A stretch of 64,000 nucleotides of DNA, taken from NCBI GenBank assembly GCA_003008705.1, contig PDUO01000001.1:558001-622000 (forward strand). Direction: 5' to 3'. The notes below the pieces were generated by a model that did not search any database, was not told the origin of the DNA, and was given only the letters and a program-made list of their open reading frames with translations. Shown here one piece after another: positions 19,440-31,055 of this stretch. A program made the position numbers and the translations under genes. Source of the DNA: Pezicula radicicola. Lineage: Eukaryota; Ascomycota; Leotiomycetes; Helotiales; Dermateaceae. Within the stretch, counting starts at the first letter, position 1, and each line of letters opens with the position of its first letter.

Positions 19440-21283
19440 TTGAATAGGGAGGGAGGTTTATTCAAGGATTTATATAAGGGAGATTCACCTGGTGACTCTC
19501 CGAATTACTAGTAGTGGTACACTAGCTTCTTCTTATATTCTTGATTAAATTGATCGATTTAAGCTTGAGTTGGTGGTTCTTCGTCGTCGAATTAAGTACG
19601 TACTACCTAATACGCTTTAGCTTTATTTAAGTCGTCGAATATAATTCTGGTGTATAGTTCGGTAAGAGGATCGGAGGTCTAGTTCTTGCTATAAGCTTCA
19701 TTAGTTCCGCTAGCTTACCTAGTAATTTAGCTGTAGGCTTTACTAGAGTAAAAAGCTTCACTAGTTTGATTTCCCCCGCCTAGCTAGCTAAATCGAACTA
19801 TTAGTAGGTCGTTGTTGTCAATTCCAGACACGAAGAAAGAGCTGGTGGTGGTTACAAAGTAGCTACTGGGGTTCTCTCTAATATTAATGGTAAGATCGCC
19901 TAGAGGTTCGTTGTCGTCGCTATCGCTATATCCCTTAAAATCTATAAGATATTGGTGGAACGATTACTTAGGAGAAGAAGAAGAAGAAGAGTTTTTATTG
20001 TACTATTTAGCCTTAGACTTCTACTACTCTACTAGTATATAGTTATATAAATAGTATCCTTCTCTACTATATACGAAACAACGTTTCTTCTTCTATTCAA
20101 GTTACTTATACCCTTTACAATTGTATTTATAATCATTGTCTTAATCCTAGTTACCCTAGTAGTCTTGATCTCTAAAACGAGTTTAGTATACATTGGGCTA
20201 GTGTTTATAATAGTGTCTATTAGTGAAAAACACGCTTGTTTCGTCTATACCATTCTACTTCTTATATACGGCAATAGATGATTGGAGTTCGTTAATAAGG
20301 GATTTAACGTCTAGGGGTAGTTTCGAAATGGTGAATAGGTAGCCCGGAGTCTTCTTATATACGGAGATAAGCTTCTGGTGTAATACTCGTAGAGTACATA
20401 GTTCTGGGTAGAGCCTATTCTAAAGAATATAGAGCTTGTCGACTAGTATACGGAGGTATTTGGTAGTCGATTTTCCTTAGTTCTTCTGAATAATATTTAG
20501 TAATATAGTTCTATTCTATTCGTCGAGGCTCTAGCGGCGATAGGCTTCTCCTTTATATACTGTACGGAAGTATTGTTTAAGAGCTTTAAATGGTTTCCTA
20601 CTCAATTGATGTATATAATAGCTCTGTCGCGCAGCGCCAGTGAGTATAGTGGGAAAGGCCTCTGTATAGGCTTCTTATAGTAATCCTGCCCTGTACACGA
20701 TGTCCTAGAATATGGCCAGCTTGTAGTCGAAACTATTGTTGATACTACTATACAAGTCTTCGCTCTTATATAGCTTCGCCATAGTCTCGATTTAACGTAA
20801 ATAGCTGTACAGAGCCAACGCGTTTATCCCGTTCTTAAGCCTAGTTCTAAGCCTATTTCTAAGCCTGTTTCCAAGCCTGTTTCCAAGCCCAATTCCAAGC
20901 CTATTGTTCTGGCCACGGCCCTGGTATTCATGATGTAGAGGCTCCTAGGTAGGCCCAAAGCGCTGGTCAATTTGGTATTGATTCGGAGGCTCCTAGGTCG
21001 GCGCACAGCTCTGGCGGTTCTGATATTCATTATTTGGAGGTACCCGGGTAGGTACGCGGTACTGCTGCTGGCTCTGATATTGATGTTCATCTTCCTGGCG
21101 GTTCCTACGTTGTTCATGGTTCTGGTTCTATTGATTTGGGCCTATTGGTTCGGCATAGTTCTAGTGTTCCTAGAGGTTCTGGTATTCTTGACGACTTATA
21201 GATATGAATTTATACCGGTCTATTACTAGTGGTGTTCGTGGAGGTGGTGAACCTGCCCTTGATCCTACTATTGACCCTGCCAT
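19440..21283 (-). pseudogene. Gag-like remnant of the retrotransposon
   Basis: Read leftward, one frame stays aligned for well over 1 kb but is interrupted by many TAA and TAG codons, most where Gln (CAA or CAG) would be expected. Recognisable parts are a Gln/Arg-rich N-terminal region, a retrotransposon gag core (with AFPTILTGAAR near 20650), and further on a zinc-knuckle-like segment in which Cys, Gly and His positions have become Tyr, Ser and Tyr by G-to-A or C-to-T changes. No frameshift was noticed. Both ends are approximate. The product cannot be functional. Confidence 0.7.
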
Positions 21284-21850
21284 TGATCTAACTCTAGACT
21301 CTGGTAGCGGTAGTAATAAGCCTAGTGACGATAGTAGTAACTAAAAATCAGGGTGAATTTGATTATATTGAACTCTCTTCCGGAGTATATATATCTTAAA
21401 TAAGATACCCTCTTTGACTATTTCCTAGAGTTCTTTATCTGTCCATTTATATTGTTTGTCCTCTTACAATACTATAAAAAGAGTGTCTACTAAGGTCGTT
21501 CGAGATACCCTTAGTGGTACATAAACACCTTGTTGTCGTAGTGTCTATCGAAGAGTTCTCTTTACAGCTGTACCTATTATTGTTATATCTCCCTTTGACT
21601 ATCCTTCGAAATCATCGCGGAAAGCTTCCTATAGCTAGTAGTCTACTAGCTCATTGACGTTGTATTTATACTCCTTGGTTTCTGTGTATTCGATGATATC
21701 TTCCTTTGTAGTAGTAGCTACATCTATTCCTCCCTTCTATTTTATTATCCTTGCCTTCTATTCATCTACTATTATATGTATATATAGGTAGGTAGGTAGA
21801 GGTTTGGGAGGTAGGTCTGGTGGTCGAAATTACCTGGTTAGAATGTCTAG

Positions 21851-21920
21851 TTAAAATACCTTGATAAAATACCTTAATAAAATACCTTAATAAAATACCT
21901 TGTTCGAAATACCTTGTTCG
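21851..21920 (+). repeat. Short tandem repeats in the retrotransposon leader
   Basis: Four near-identical 13-bp units of TAAAATACCTTGA/TAAAATACCTTAA type, followed by two TTCGAAATACCTTG units. They lie in the presumed 5' leader of the element. Confidence 0.75.
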
Positions 21921-22298
21921 ATCGGTGGTTTAGTATACAGGTTAATAGTGGATCTACGCAGTGGTTTAGGTAGTGGTTTTTCGTGTTTCTTGCTGGTTTC
22001 GAGTACTAATTGAATGGTTCGAATAGGTGGGTAATTACGGTCCTTTTTCGACGCGATTATCTGTTCTTATACAAGGTATAAATATTCTAGTAGCGTATAG
22101 CTATACTAGAATTTCATTCTAAGTCTGATCTAAGTAATGAAATTAGTAAGACTAATCTTCCTAGTCTATAGGAAAAGATATATCCTCTCTTTAACTTAAA
22201 ATACGAGTGGTCTATAGTTGTTTCTAGCAGTGTGTAGCTATACCAAAAACAGCCCTAGAGTATTGAGTACTTTACTGATCTATACATCTACTAATCAG

Positions 22299-22545
22299 TA
22301 TCGGTTCGCTGTATATCAATATATTGATCTCTGTTCACTCGTTCGGTTCTAGTTCATATAGTTCTATTATTCATGTCTTGTTCTAACTAAGTGCCAGAAT
22401 GGAGGTCTTGATATACTTGCCCACTAGTCCCGAATAGGCTAGTACTACGGCATGGCCCGGAGAGGCGAAGCCTCTGATTGGCCCGGCGCACCGATAGTGT
22501 ACTTACGTAATATATACGTGATATCAGAAACCATTCATTCCAACA
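22299..22545 (-). repeat. Long terminal repeat (right copy, 5' LTR of the element)
   Basis: 247 bp, the partner of 18954-19200. Its left terminal dinucleotide on the plus strand is TA instead of TG, one of five G-to-A changes in this copy. It is followed directly by the target duplication. Confidence 0.95.
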
Positions 22546-22550
22546 GTTAA
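22546..22550. repeat. Right target-site duplication GTTAA
   Basis: Identical to 18949-18953 on the far side of the element. Confidence 0.95.
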
Positions 22551-23372
22551 AATTCAACTAAAAATACAGGTCTTCTTCTTACAGTAAGGAATGTAATTGG
22601 GTCAGAAAGCTGAAAATTTACTTAAGTATAAACTTAGATATAAGACTAGCAAAGTTATTGTAAATTCTCTATGTTCTCATTCCTCGCTTATTTTTCTGAT
22701 CGCATTAGGTGGGTAATTTCGTATACTGTAATCGCTATTAGTAGAACCAAAGCCCTAAGAGTTGGCGAAAAAAAATCAAGAAATATATCACGTAGTCGCC
22801 AATGAAGAGCGCAAGTCGTTTAGCACTTACTCCATAACTCCCCAACTTTACCCCTCCCCCTCCCCCAACTATGCACTGTACAAGTACACAGCCATAGTCT
22901 CTCACCCCACCTCACCCCACCCTGCCTCCGAGATTGTTTTCATTATAGCATTATTGGATCTTACTTCGACAGGTGTCGTGATAGCAAAGCAGGGATATAA
23001 TCCGGCGGGGTGCGTATTCCCCGGAAAATGACTTGCGTGCCAAATACAGTAGCGGGGTTGAGGCGTCCAACATTCTCCACCAAACCTGGCCTGCCATGAA
23101 TCATGGCAAAATGATGCTGAATTGCCGAGTTAGCCACCACAGATAAGACTTTGGAACCTGTAGCACACGAGAGCCTTCTCTTCTCAAATATCAGCTTGCG
23201 GCCATTTGCAACTCCGGGCATGGAACATAACATGCGGAGGCTAAATTCGTGGCGAGTGAGGTCCAGGAGTATATGAAGCTGCCAAAGTAGTCTAATTAGT
23301 CTCTTCGGAACAATACAGTATTCTCAGATTTTCAGCGCAATAATATACAATAAGTTTATCGCAAGTTCCAAT
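22551..23372. other. Intergenic: AtuA promoter region
   Basis: No supported gene. A C-rich stretch runs from about 22845 to 22925 (CCCCTCCCCCTCCCCC and repeats of CTCACCCCAC). An inverted repeat CGGGG-N8-CCCCG lies at 23006-23023, 350 bp before the AtuA start, and could be a regulator site. Confidence 0.5.
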
Positions 23373-25362
23373 ATGCCCTCCGCAATTGAGAAAACCTTGA
23401 AAATTGCATCCGCCTCGGGCTCAGTCACAGATCGCAGATATGGATTCAGTTCACTGGCAAAGAGCGAAGATGTGTCGTTCATCGTGGGTGATTTCATGTC
23501 TGAGTACAACATGACCACCAGAGGAGGTGCAAAATCGGCCGGGTCTTCATCTAACGAATTCGAAGAGTGTTTTCTAGAGTCCATCACGCCTGCGCTTGCA
23601 GATATCGCTAGACGTGGAATCAAAGTTGCAGTAAATGCCGGTGCGAGTGACACGAAGAAGCTTCACGATGTTTTGGCGCAAGTGATTGCTGACCAAGGGT
23701 TGGATTTAAAGATTGCCTGGGTCGAGGGAGATGAAGTATCAGACATCGTAAAAAAAGGCATAAAGTCTGGCAACACATTCAGAAGCTTGACCACCGGTAA
23801 AGTTTACTATCATACATGTCTTCCAAATGAAGGGAATCAAGCTAACAGCTATTGTAGGCAAGAGCATTTCCGATTGGAAATTTGAGCCTATCTACGCACA
23901 GTGTTATCTCGGATCCTTTGGAATCGTGGAGTGCTTGAAGGAGGGGGCTGACATTGTTTTGTGTGGCCGAGTAGCCGACGCTTGTCCAACCATTGCATGT
24001 GCAGCATATACATTTAAATGGGGCAGAGACGACCTCAGTCAGCTCGCACATGCTTTTGTTGCAGGTCATTTCATTGAATGCAGCACCTATGTCACGGGAG
24101 GAAACTTCTCCGGCTTCAAGAGTCTCCCAGGGAAATCCCTCAGGCTTGCTTTCCCCGTTCTTGAAATGGAAGCTGATGGCACTTTTATCATCACTAAACA
24201 GGTAGAAGGGGATGGCTTTGTCACTGTTGATACTTGCAAAGCACAACTCCTATACGAGATTCAAGGTCCTTATTACTACAATTCTGACGTCGTCGCAGAA
24301 CTGAGCAAGATTATAATTGACCAAGTTGGTGAGAACAGAATGTGAGTCTCAAAACCTTGGTTTGAAGGAACAAGACTAATTCTGGTATCTGCTAGCCGTG
24401 TCAGTAATGTCGGCTTCAGAAAGCCTCCGCCAACCACCAAAGTAGGAATTACTGCCAGAGGTGGTTTCCAGGCTGAGGTCCATTATTTTGGCTGTGGTCT
24501 CGACATAGAAGAGAAAGCGGCACTGTTAGAACGTCAGGTTCGAAGTCACCTGGACGAATCTCAATATCACACACTAAAGTTCCGTATCAATGGTCGCTGC
24601 CCAGAAAACCCATCCAACCAAGATGCTGCAACTGTGGATTTCCGCATCTTTGCCCAAGCCAAGGAAGAATCTGCCCTCTCCGTGCCACAATTTTTACGAC
24701 CTTGCACAGATGTAATTATGGAAAGCTACCCCGGAGCCACGTTTGCAGTAGATAGCAGACAGGCAGTGCCAAAGCCGTATTATGAATATTGGGTAGCATT
24801 GCTCCCGCAAGATTCCGTTGCCCATATTGCTCATATCCCTTTTGCCAACAAATCAATTGACATCAGAGCTCCAAGCGACACCGAGGATTTTATCTATGAG
24901 CAACCGAGCTACGAAACCCAGAGCCCTGTTGCATTAAAGACATTTGGTCCGACTACGCTGGCACCACTCGGATACATTGTTCATGCTCGTTCTGGTGACA
25001 AAGGTTCTGATGCAAATGTTGGATTCTTTGTTCGATACGCTGACGAATGGGACTGGCTGCGATCATTATTGACTGTGGAGAAGATCAAAGAGCTTCTGGG
25101 GCAAGATTACGAAGGCAACCCAATACACAGATTCGAATTGGAGAATATCCAAGGTAAGAGTTCATTTTAAACCAACAAACTCGGCACGTGAAAGAGTTGC
25201 TAACTCTCACGTGTAGCTGTGCATTTTCTTCTCAAGGATCACTTGGACCGGGGTGTAGCTTCAAGTTCAACCTATGATGTGTTGGGGAAGAATGTAGCAG
25301 AGTATCTGAGATGCAAACTCGTTCAAATCCCAGACCAGTTTTTGGAACGTGGACGGATTTGA
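23373..25362 (+). CDS. AtuA/DUF1446 family protein with fused C-terminal AtuA-like domain
   Basis: Four exons: 23373-23796, 23858-24341, 24396-25153 and 25217-25362, 603 aa. The core domain shows VGDFMSEYNMTTRGG near the start, VNAGASDTKKL, LCGRVADACPT, and FVAGHFIECSTYVTGGNFSGF. The C-terminal part carries the AtuA-like ferredoxin-fold signature GYIVHARSGDKGSDANVGFFVR. AtuA was named in Pseudomonas, where it is needed for growth on acyclic terpenes such as citronellol and geraniol; its precise biochemical role is not settled. Here it lies among alcohol and aldehyde dehydrogenases, a thioesterase and an acyl-CoA ligase remnant, which suits a role in breaking down a branched acid. The terpene link is inference. 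Confidence 0.93.
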
Positions 25363-25771
25363 GTGTACACTATTAGCTTGATTGCCTGTAATTACATCTC
25401 ATCATTGCGCTATTTTAGCATATTGAAGTAACATGAAACTACAAATAGGAACTGTGACTGAATTACAGGAATATTGGACTTGGGTAGCACTTGATTCATG
25501 CAAGACCTTTGTCATCAATAAGATTAGCAGCGATGACAATATTTTTCAGGATGACTTTTAGATCTTGATTTTGAATAACTGTCACTTTATCGCAAAGATA
25601 ATACCTGTGGATTGAGGACGGAGTCAGATTGAGTTGTTTCACGTAGATACGAAATAATTGGCCGGAAAGTGAGTATGTGGCCGTGTATATTACTTTAATG
25701 ATTCTAACATAGTAATCGCCAACAAGGAAAAAATCCTTTCAAACGTCTTGCGATAGGTAATATGATAGAGC
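25363..25771. other. Intergenic between convergent genes
   Basis: AT-rich 3' flanks of the AtuA and alcohol dehydrogenase genes. Nothing else seen. Confidence 0.65.
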
Positions 25772-27169
25772 TCAGAAAGTGATCCCAAAGCGGCCAGCTG
25801 ACTTTCCATCGCTCATCAAGTTGATAATATCATTGATGTGCTCTAGTCCATCGAACGTTTTCATGTGTGGCTTGATGTTGTGCTCCAGGCTGAACATAAT
25901 TGGTTCTTTCATGCGTTGCGGAGTGCCACTTGAGGCACCCTTTATTCTGTATCTACCCAACAGAATGTCTAAAGCATTGACAGAGAGATCTTTTTCTGGG
26001 ATGCCCACAATCATCATGAGGCCATTGGATCTAAATGATGTCAGCTAGTGTTCCAAAAATGTTGTCTGTCAAATTTTCATCAATAGTGGGAGATCATACC
26101 GTAAGACTTTGGGTGCATTTGTATATGCGGCCTGTGCGGCACTAAAGACAATGGTAGCATGTGTCCCGCCATTAGTAGCTTGCTTCAGCTTTTTCACATA
26201 GTCTGGATCCGTCATCGAGTTGTATGCTAGATCGGCTCCGAGCTCTTTTGCGTTCTTAAGCTGTGCTTCCGAGACATCGATAGCAATGACCTTCAAGTTC
26301 TTTGCCTTCGCATATTGGATTCCTAACTCAAGTTAAAGTTGTTTAATAGCAGCCACTTGAACACAGGGCTTACCCAGGTGACCTAAACCTCCACAGCCAA
26401 TGATGGCCACCCAATCTCCATCCTTCAACTCACATTGCGTTACAGCATGATAAGCTATGATAATCTTCATGTTAGCTCCCAATAACATAGGAAAAGGTTA
26501 TGTATCACGTACCAGTTACGCCAGCACAAAAGAGTGGTGCAGAAGAGATCATATCTGTATCTTCTGGCAGGACCAGAGCGTTACGATAGTCGGAAACGGA
26601 ATACTCTGCAAAATGGCCAGCAGTACTAAAGCCATGCATTTTACCTGTACCAACCTCACATAGGAGATTGTGAGTTTGACAGCCTTCGCACTCATCTATA
26701 TAATCGTCAGTGCCTCGATGTGGCAGAAAATTTGGAAGTCACCCACAGCACGCATAGCTGCAGCCAAGACAACCAACATTATCTCCAATCTTGAATCCTG
26801 TAACATCCTTGCCCATAGCTACGACGACACCTGTATTTTCATGGCCTATCGTTACGTCGTCTTCTGCCATTTCTGGAGCTGAATGGCCCCAGAAAAGCAT
26901 CTATAGATATATTTCTCAGCAGACATTTCTGGGATTCGAGTTTTTGGAACCCTACTAAATCTGAGTGGCACAAGGAAGCACATTTGTTCTTGATGAGAAT
27001 CTCGTTTTCTCTGCACTTCGGTATTGGAATCTCGTTAACAGAAACCTTCTTCGTGATCTGTATAAAGGTGTGCTCAGTTGGAAAGCTCAACTCTCGGGAA
27101 CACCCAAAAACTCACTATATTGAATTGAGCAGCTTTCATGAACCCTTCTTTTGCTGAAGCGTGTGGCAT
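25772..27169 (-). CDS. Zinc alcohol dehydrogenase, yeast ADH type
   Basis: Seven exons: 27169-27116, 27057-26956, 26900-26747, 26695-26513, 26454-26374, 26322-26100 and 26030-25772, 351 aa, no disruption. Catalytic zinc ligands are the Cys in CASLCHSDL and the His in TIGHENTG. The structural zinc lobe is CLGCSYACYECEGCQTHNLLC. The Rossmann loop is GCGGLGHLG, followed by IDVSEAQ, whose Asp favours NAD. Such enzymes interconvert primary alcohols and aldehydes. The introns are 47-69 nt. Unlike the alcohol dehydrogenase at 14-15 kb, this one is intact and could supply the same step. Confidence 0.95.
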
Positions 27170-28587
27170 GTTGCTGAGTAGGTGAGTAGGTACAAAATAT
27201 GTTGAAGAAATCTGTGAAACGATATGTTAAAGTTGCAAGCTAAATGGAATGTTATGTATAATAAAGTACAGTACAAGAAAGTGAAGATGCTTTTATATAC
27301 TTTGAAGCAGTGATAATAGATCTATATCCGCGGATTAATTTTTGTTTATAAATATTATTTAGCTATATTTTTTTTAAAAAAAACGTCTACTATTGTATTG
27401 CTTTACAAGGTATCTGAAGAATAAAATAGGTCCATTCTAAGTATTCCACTATCAATTTAATGAATAATAACCCGTTAATATATATTGCTGATAAATTACT
27501 GTTATTTAAAAGCTAGGCTCTCTTAAAACAAAGCCATATAGGATTTATTTAGAGGGGTAATGGTCGGGTATTCAAAGCTAAAGTTAACTCATGGCAAACC
27601 CGCACATATCTGGCGGGGACCTGTTTCGGCCTAGAGATTCCCGCATTCATCCTGTGGTAGCGAGTTCAAATGCCTTTGTCATGACTTTTTGTCATTACTC
27701 ATGGCTCTTACCCGGGCCTTGGCGAGATAGAGAGGCGGTGGGTACATGAACGGAACATAAAGTTGCAGTAGAGACACTTGTAGATCAGCCAAATCAGTGC
27801 TAGTCTTGATGACTTGGCTCTTCGGAAGTTCGGCGGAGAAAAAACAGGTCCAAATTGGCACGGGCTCGAACACTAAATCCATGTATCCAATACTTTGTTA
27901 TTAGCTCTCCCGCCCGCCTACAATTATTGAATATTTTTAGTGTAACTATTGCACATATATATACTAAATTGTCCCTTAGTCTATTTAATTGCTAAAAGTT
28001 CGTGTAAGTAATGTAGAAATAATGCGACTTTTGGTCTAATTCAGGTCTAATTTTTTCCCTTCTAAAGAGCTTGGCCTTTAGCGAGCCATCGGCTAACTTA
28101 CCCGGATCTCTTGTTCCTTCTCCTCTTTCTCCATCGTCTTTGTTTCAACAATTCTAAGAAGCATTGGAATCTAATCTTTAATTTGGGCATTGTCCTGGAA
28201 GACAGTCCGGTGGTCAAATAAGATACATGAAAGTGCTCCTTGACCCATAAAATATCTATGCAATCAAATTTTGTATTCGAAAATACTAACTAGCTCTTTT
28301 CAAATGTAACTAATGCCATGTATATTTGTAACATGAGCTCGTAATCGAAGTCTGGATGTGCTGAAATATTCTCCTACTCACGTAGGCACTTAATTGGTCG
28401 TTCCGAACGAAATAGACTACAGTTGAAGTCCAGAGGTCTTGAAGCTTCGGAGAGCAGTTTCATGCTGACAGTGTGGATCAAATTTCGCATTGCTGCAAAA
28501 ATCTTTTTGAAAACCTCTCCCAAATCCGAGAGCAGTTCACTAATAATACCTCACCTTTTGCTTTTATCTCTTATATCTTATCTCGAA
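27170..28587. other. Intergenic, AT-rich, no gene seen
   Basis: 1.4 kb, very AT-rich at 27240-27540 with runs such as TTTTTTTTAAAAAAAA near 27370. A GC-richer island at 27580-27890 may be a foreign fragment. No coding or RNA gene could be supported. Confidence 0.55.
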
Positions 28588-30403
28588 TCAGTTCATCTCA
28601 ATGTGCTCGATATCTGTAGGCTTCGATGAAGTCTGTTCACTCTCCTTGTCTGATGAACGTGTGCCAACTCCGAACTGGTGGTGAAGGCGCTCTCTAGCTT
28701 CAGCGCTAGCGAAGATATAATCGATTTCTTCCAAAGTCTTGCCTTTTGTCTGTCTGTATATTAGTGGCAGCTACGAACGAGAATTTAAGCAAACTTGCCT
28801 CGGGAATGAAAAAATACACGAAAGGCAGACCAAGAGCATTCATAAGACAGAACAAGATATAAAATTTCCATCCGGTATTTGCGATAGCAACTGGCGTTAT
28901 CTGAGCAATAACCTTATCATTATTAGCATAGAAATACCGCACAGTGTACTTGTACTTACAAAAGTCCACAGCAATTCTGAGAAAGGACCAACAGCAGCAC
29001 CGACATGTCTCAAATGAAGCGGTGTAATCTCAGGAGCAATCAACCAAGGCAGTGAGTTCCAAGACATTCCGAAGGAGATCTCGTAACAAAAAAGCATGGC
29101 TAATGCAAGCCTGCTCGAGGCTGCGGTATTGAGAGCTATGCCGATTGTGAAGATGACCATCGATACGGTGAGAGCGACAGAGCCATACATGAGTACCGGT
29201 CGTCTTCCATATCGGTCGACCATAACCATGGGAGGAAATGTGCCGAGCCAAAAGGCGATTTGGATGAATCCAGCGATGAAGCTACTTGTTGATCGATCGA
29301 AGCCAACGTTGGACTCTAACACAATGGTTACTGCCCAGTATATTAGCAAACACCTACAGAGAATCACAAGATGACTTGCCGTAGAATGCGATGACGTTAA
29401 TTCCTGTAAACTGCTGCATCAGTTGAATCATAAAGCAAAGTACCAGTCGGCGAGTGTTCTTGAGATCACTCTTGTCGTGAACGAGACTCATCCAGGTAAA
29501 AGAAGTTACTTCTTTTTCGACATTTACTGCTTCCTTCATTTCGCTCTCGATTTTCAGTACTCGAGGGTCATTGATGGAACATGACATCAATCTGGAGAGG
29601 ACATCCATGGCTTCCGCTTGCTTACCATGCGCATACAGCCATCTTGGAGTGTCTGGCAAAAAAGGCATCGTAGCAAGTGTAATGAGGGCAAAGATAATTT
29701 GGAAAGCGATTGGAAACCTCCAGATAACCTTCGATATTTAGCGTAGCATTTCATTAAGGAACCCGGGCGATAAATACCTCGCCTGTCAGATTTTTGATAG
29801 TCCCGTAATCTAGCCAGTATGCTATAACAGTCCCAAACTACATGGTAAGCAAGACCCATGGCAACTGCTAGGGCAAACTCACGATTACAACAGAAAGTTG
29901 AATAGCGATGGCGCGTCCCCGCCTATTGCTTCGTGCTGTTTCAGCCACGTAGACTGGAATAGTCGACGTATTGACTCCTATAATCGTCAACATATGTTCT
30001 GTTGATGATGCATAAGATTGGACAGAACGTAGTTGAGCTTACCATTTCCCAGGCCAGAAATAAGCCGTCCGGTGATCAGTTGACCGGCTCCATATGTACT
30101 TGCTTGGATGATCGCACCGAACACCATGATCAAACATCCCCATATGATCAATCTTTTGCGCCCAAACCTGTCTCCATAGAGCGCAGAGATCACACATCCA
30201 GCGAGACAGCCAATATTGTACAACGCAACGATCGTCCCAAGGTATGTATCATTCGGATTGCCAATTGCATCCAGGAAACTGGGTTGAGCAACGAGACCTC
30301 CGAGTACGCCTTGATCGTAGCCGAATAACAAATAACAGCTTCCTGAGGATATAGTGATCAAGGTCAGCAGGGCGTTCCCACCCAGACTTGTTTGCTTCAA
30401 CAT
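28588..30403 (-). CDS. Sugar-type MFS transporter (A)
   Basis: Seven exons: 30403-30043, 29977-29883, 29837-29778, 29728-29380, 29330-28960, 28912-28799 and 28749-28588, 503 aa. Features of the sugar porter family are FGYDQGVLGG in helix 1, GDRFGRKR between helices 2 and 3, LPDTPRWL, QQFTGINVIAFYVTIVLE in helix 7, DRYGRRP, and the C-terminal TKGKTLEEID. Twelve membrane helices are expected, at the plasma membrane. Introns 4 (29331-29379) and 6 (28750-28798) start with GCAAGT, so they are GC-AG introns; no GT donor keeps the frame. It likely carries a sugar, polyol or small organic substrate of the neighbouring pathway. Confidence 0.95.
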
Positions 30404-31055
30404 GGAGAAAGTTGAGACTTTCGTAAATATTCGTTGTGCACAGCAGAGAGGAAGGAAGTTGTTCTTGCTTGAAATTGAATCCCCGGACTACAGTTCGATT
30501 AAATCATATGAGATGGGCATTCTGTTTATACAGTTATTAGAACCTTAAAAGACAACTAATCGTACTCAACCCAATCCTGTGGAAATAGAAACAGATTCAT
30601 TTACCAGGATCACCCTCCGTCCGGGGTTAGTAAGTGGTGGGCTAGTTGGGGAACTACGAAGTAGTCGATTTGATAGGGATTTGAATCCCGTGAAGCTAAT
30701 CTTAATACAGGTGTCCGTGCCACGTTCACCTTATCCAAGATTCTAGAGCACACGTTCATAACTTGTAACAAAATTCCGCCAACATCATTTCTTAGATGAG
30801 CATTTTCTACGCTTTCGGCAAGAACCGAGGCAGAAGTAGGCTGTATCATTGAGAACAAACCAAGTTTATGATTACAATTCCATATCTTAGTCCGGGAATA
30901 AGGCAGAAGGTTGTTGGATCGGTGTTGAAGAAACTGTAGCCAAGTTCCAGCTATCTCCCCACACAGAGGATGACTCGTCATCCCATGATGCTGTCGGAAC
31001 AGAGGATGAAAGATTGTCACTTCAGGAAGTAGGGTGTCACCGAATTTTATTTAAA
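30404..31055. other. Intergenic, no supported gene
   Basis: A 136-codon minus-strand frame at 30610-31020 has no family resemblance and no clear splice context, so it is not called. The left end is the transporter promoter. Confidence 0.5.

Larger units (their letters stand above)
18954..22545 (-). mobile_element. Complete LTR retrotransposon copy, RIP-mutated and without visible pol
   Basis: A 3592-bp element with two 247-bp LTRs and a GTTAA target duplication, transcribed leftward judging by its gag-like remnant. The 3.1-kb interior holds only gag-like sequence and a long AT-rich leader. No reverse transcriptase, RNase H or integrase motif could be found, so it looks like a non-autonomous derivative. 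All eight differences between the LTRs are CpA-to-TpA changes on one strand or the other, the hallmark of RIP. The interior also contains the 13-bp AAAATACCTTRAT-type repeats at 21851-21920. It inserted between the aldehyde dehydrogenase and AtuA genes without breaking either. Confidence 0.92.

Noticed and set aside
20824..21117. A 97-codon repetitive frame (GLETGLETGLE-like) inside the retrotransposon
   Set aside because: It is an out-of-frame shadow of the Gln/Arg-rich part of the gag remnant.
30670..30710. A tRNA-like T-arm (GGGATTCAAATCCC on the minus strand)
   Set aside because: The arm does not pair as a proper 5-bp stem with a 7-nt loop, and no acceptor, D or anticodon arm could be found around it.
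30610..31020. A 136-codon minus-strand open frame between a transporter and an SDR
   Set aside because: No recognisable domain and no sign of continuation into flanking exons.
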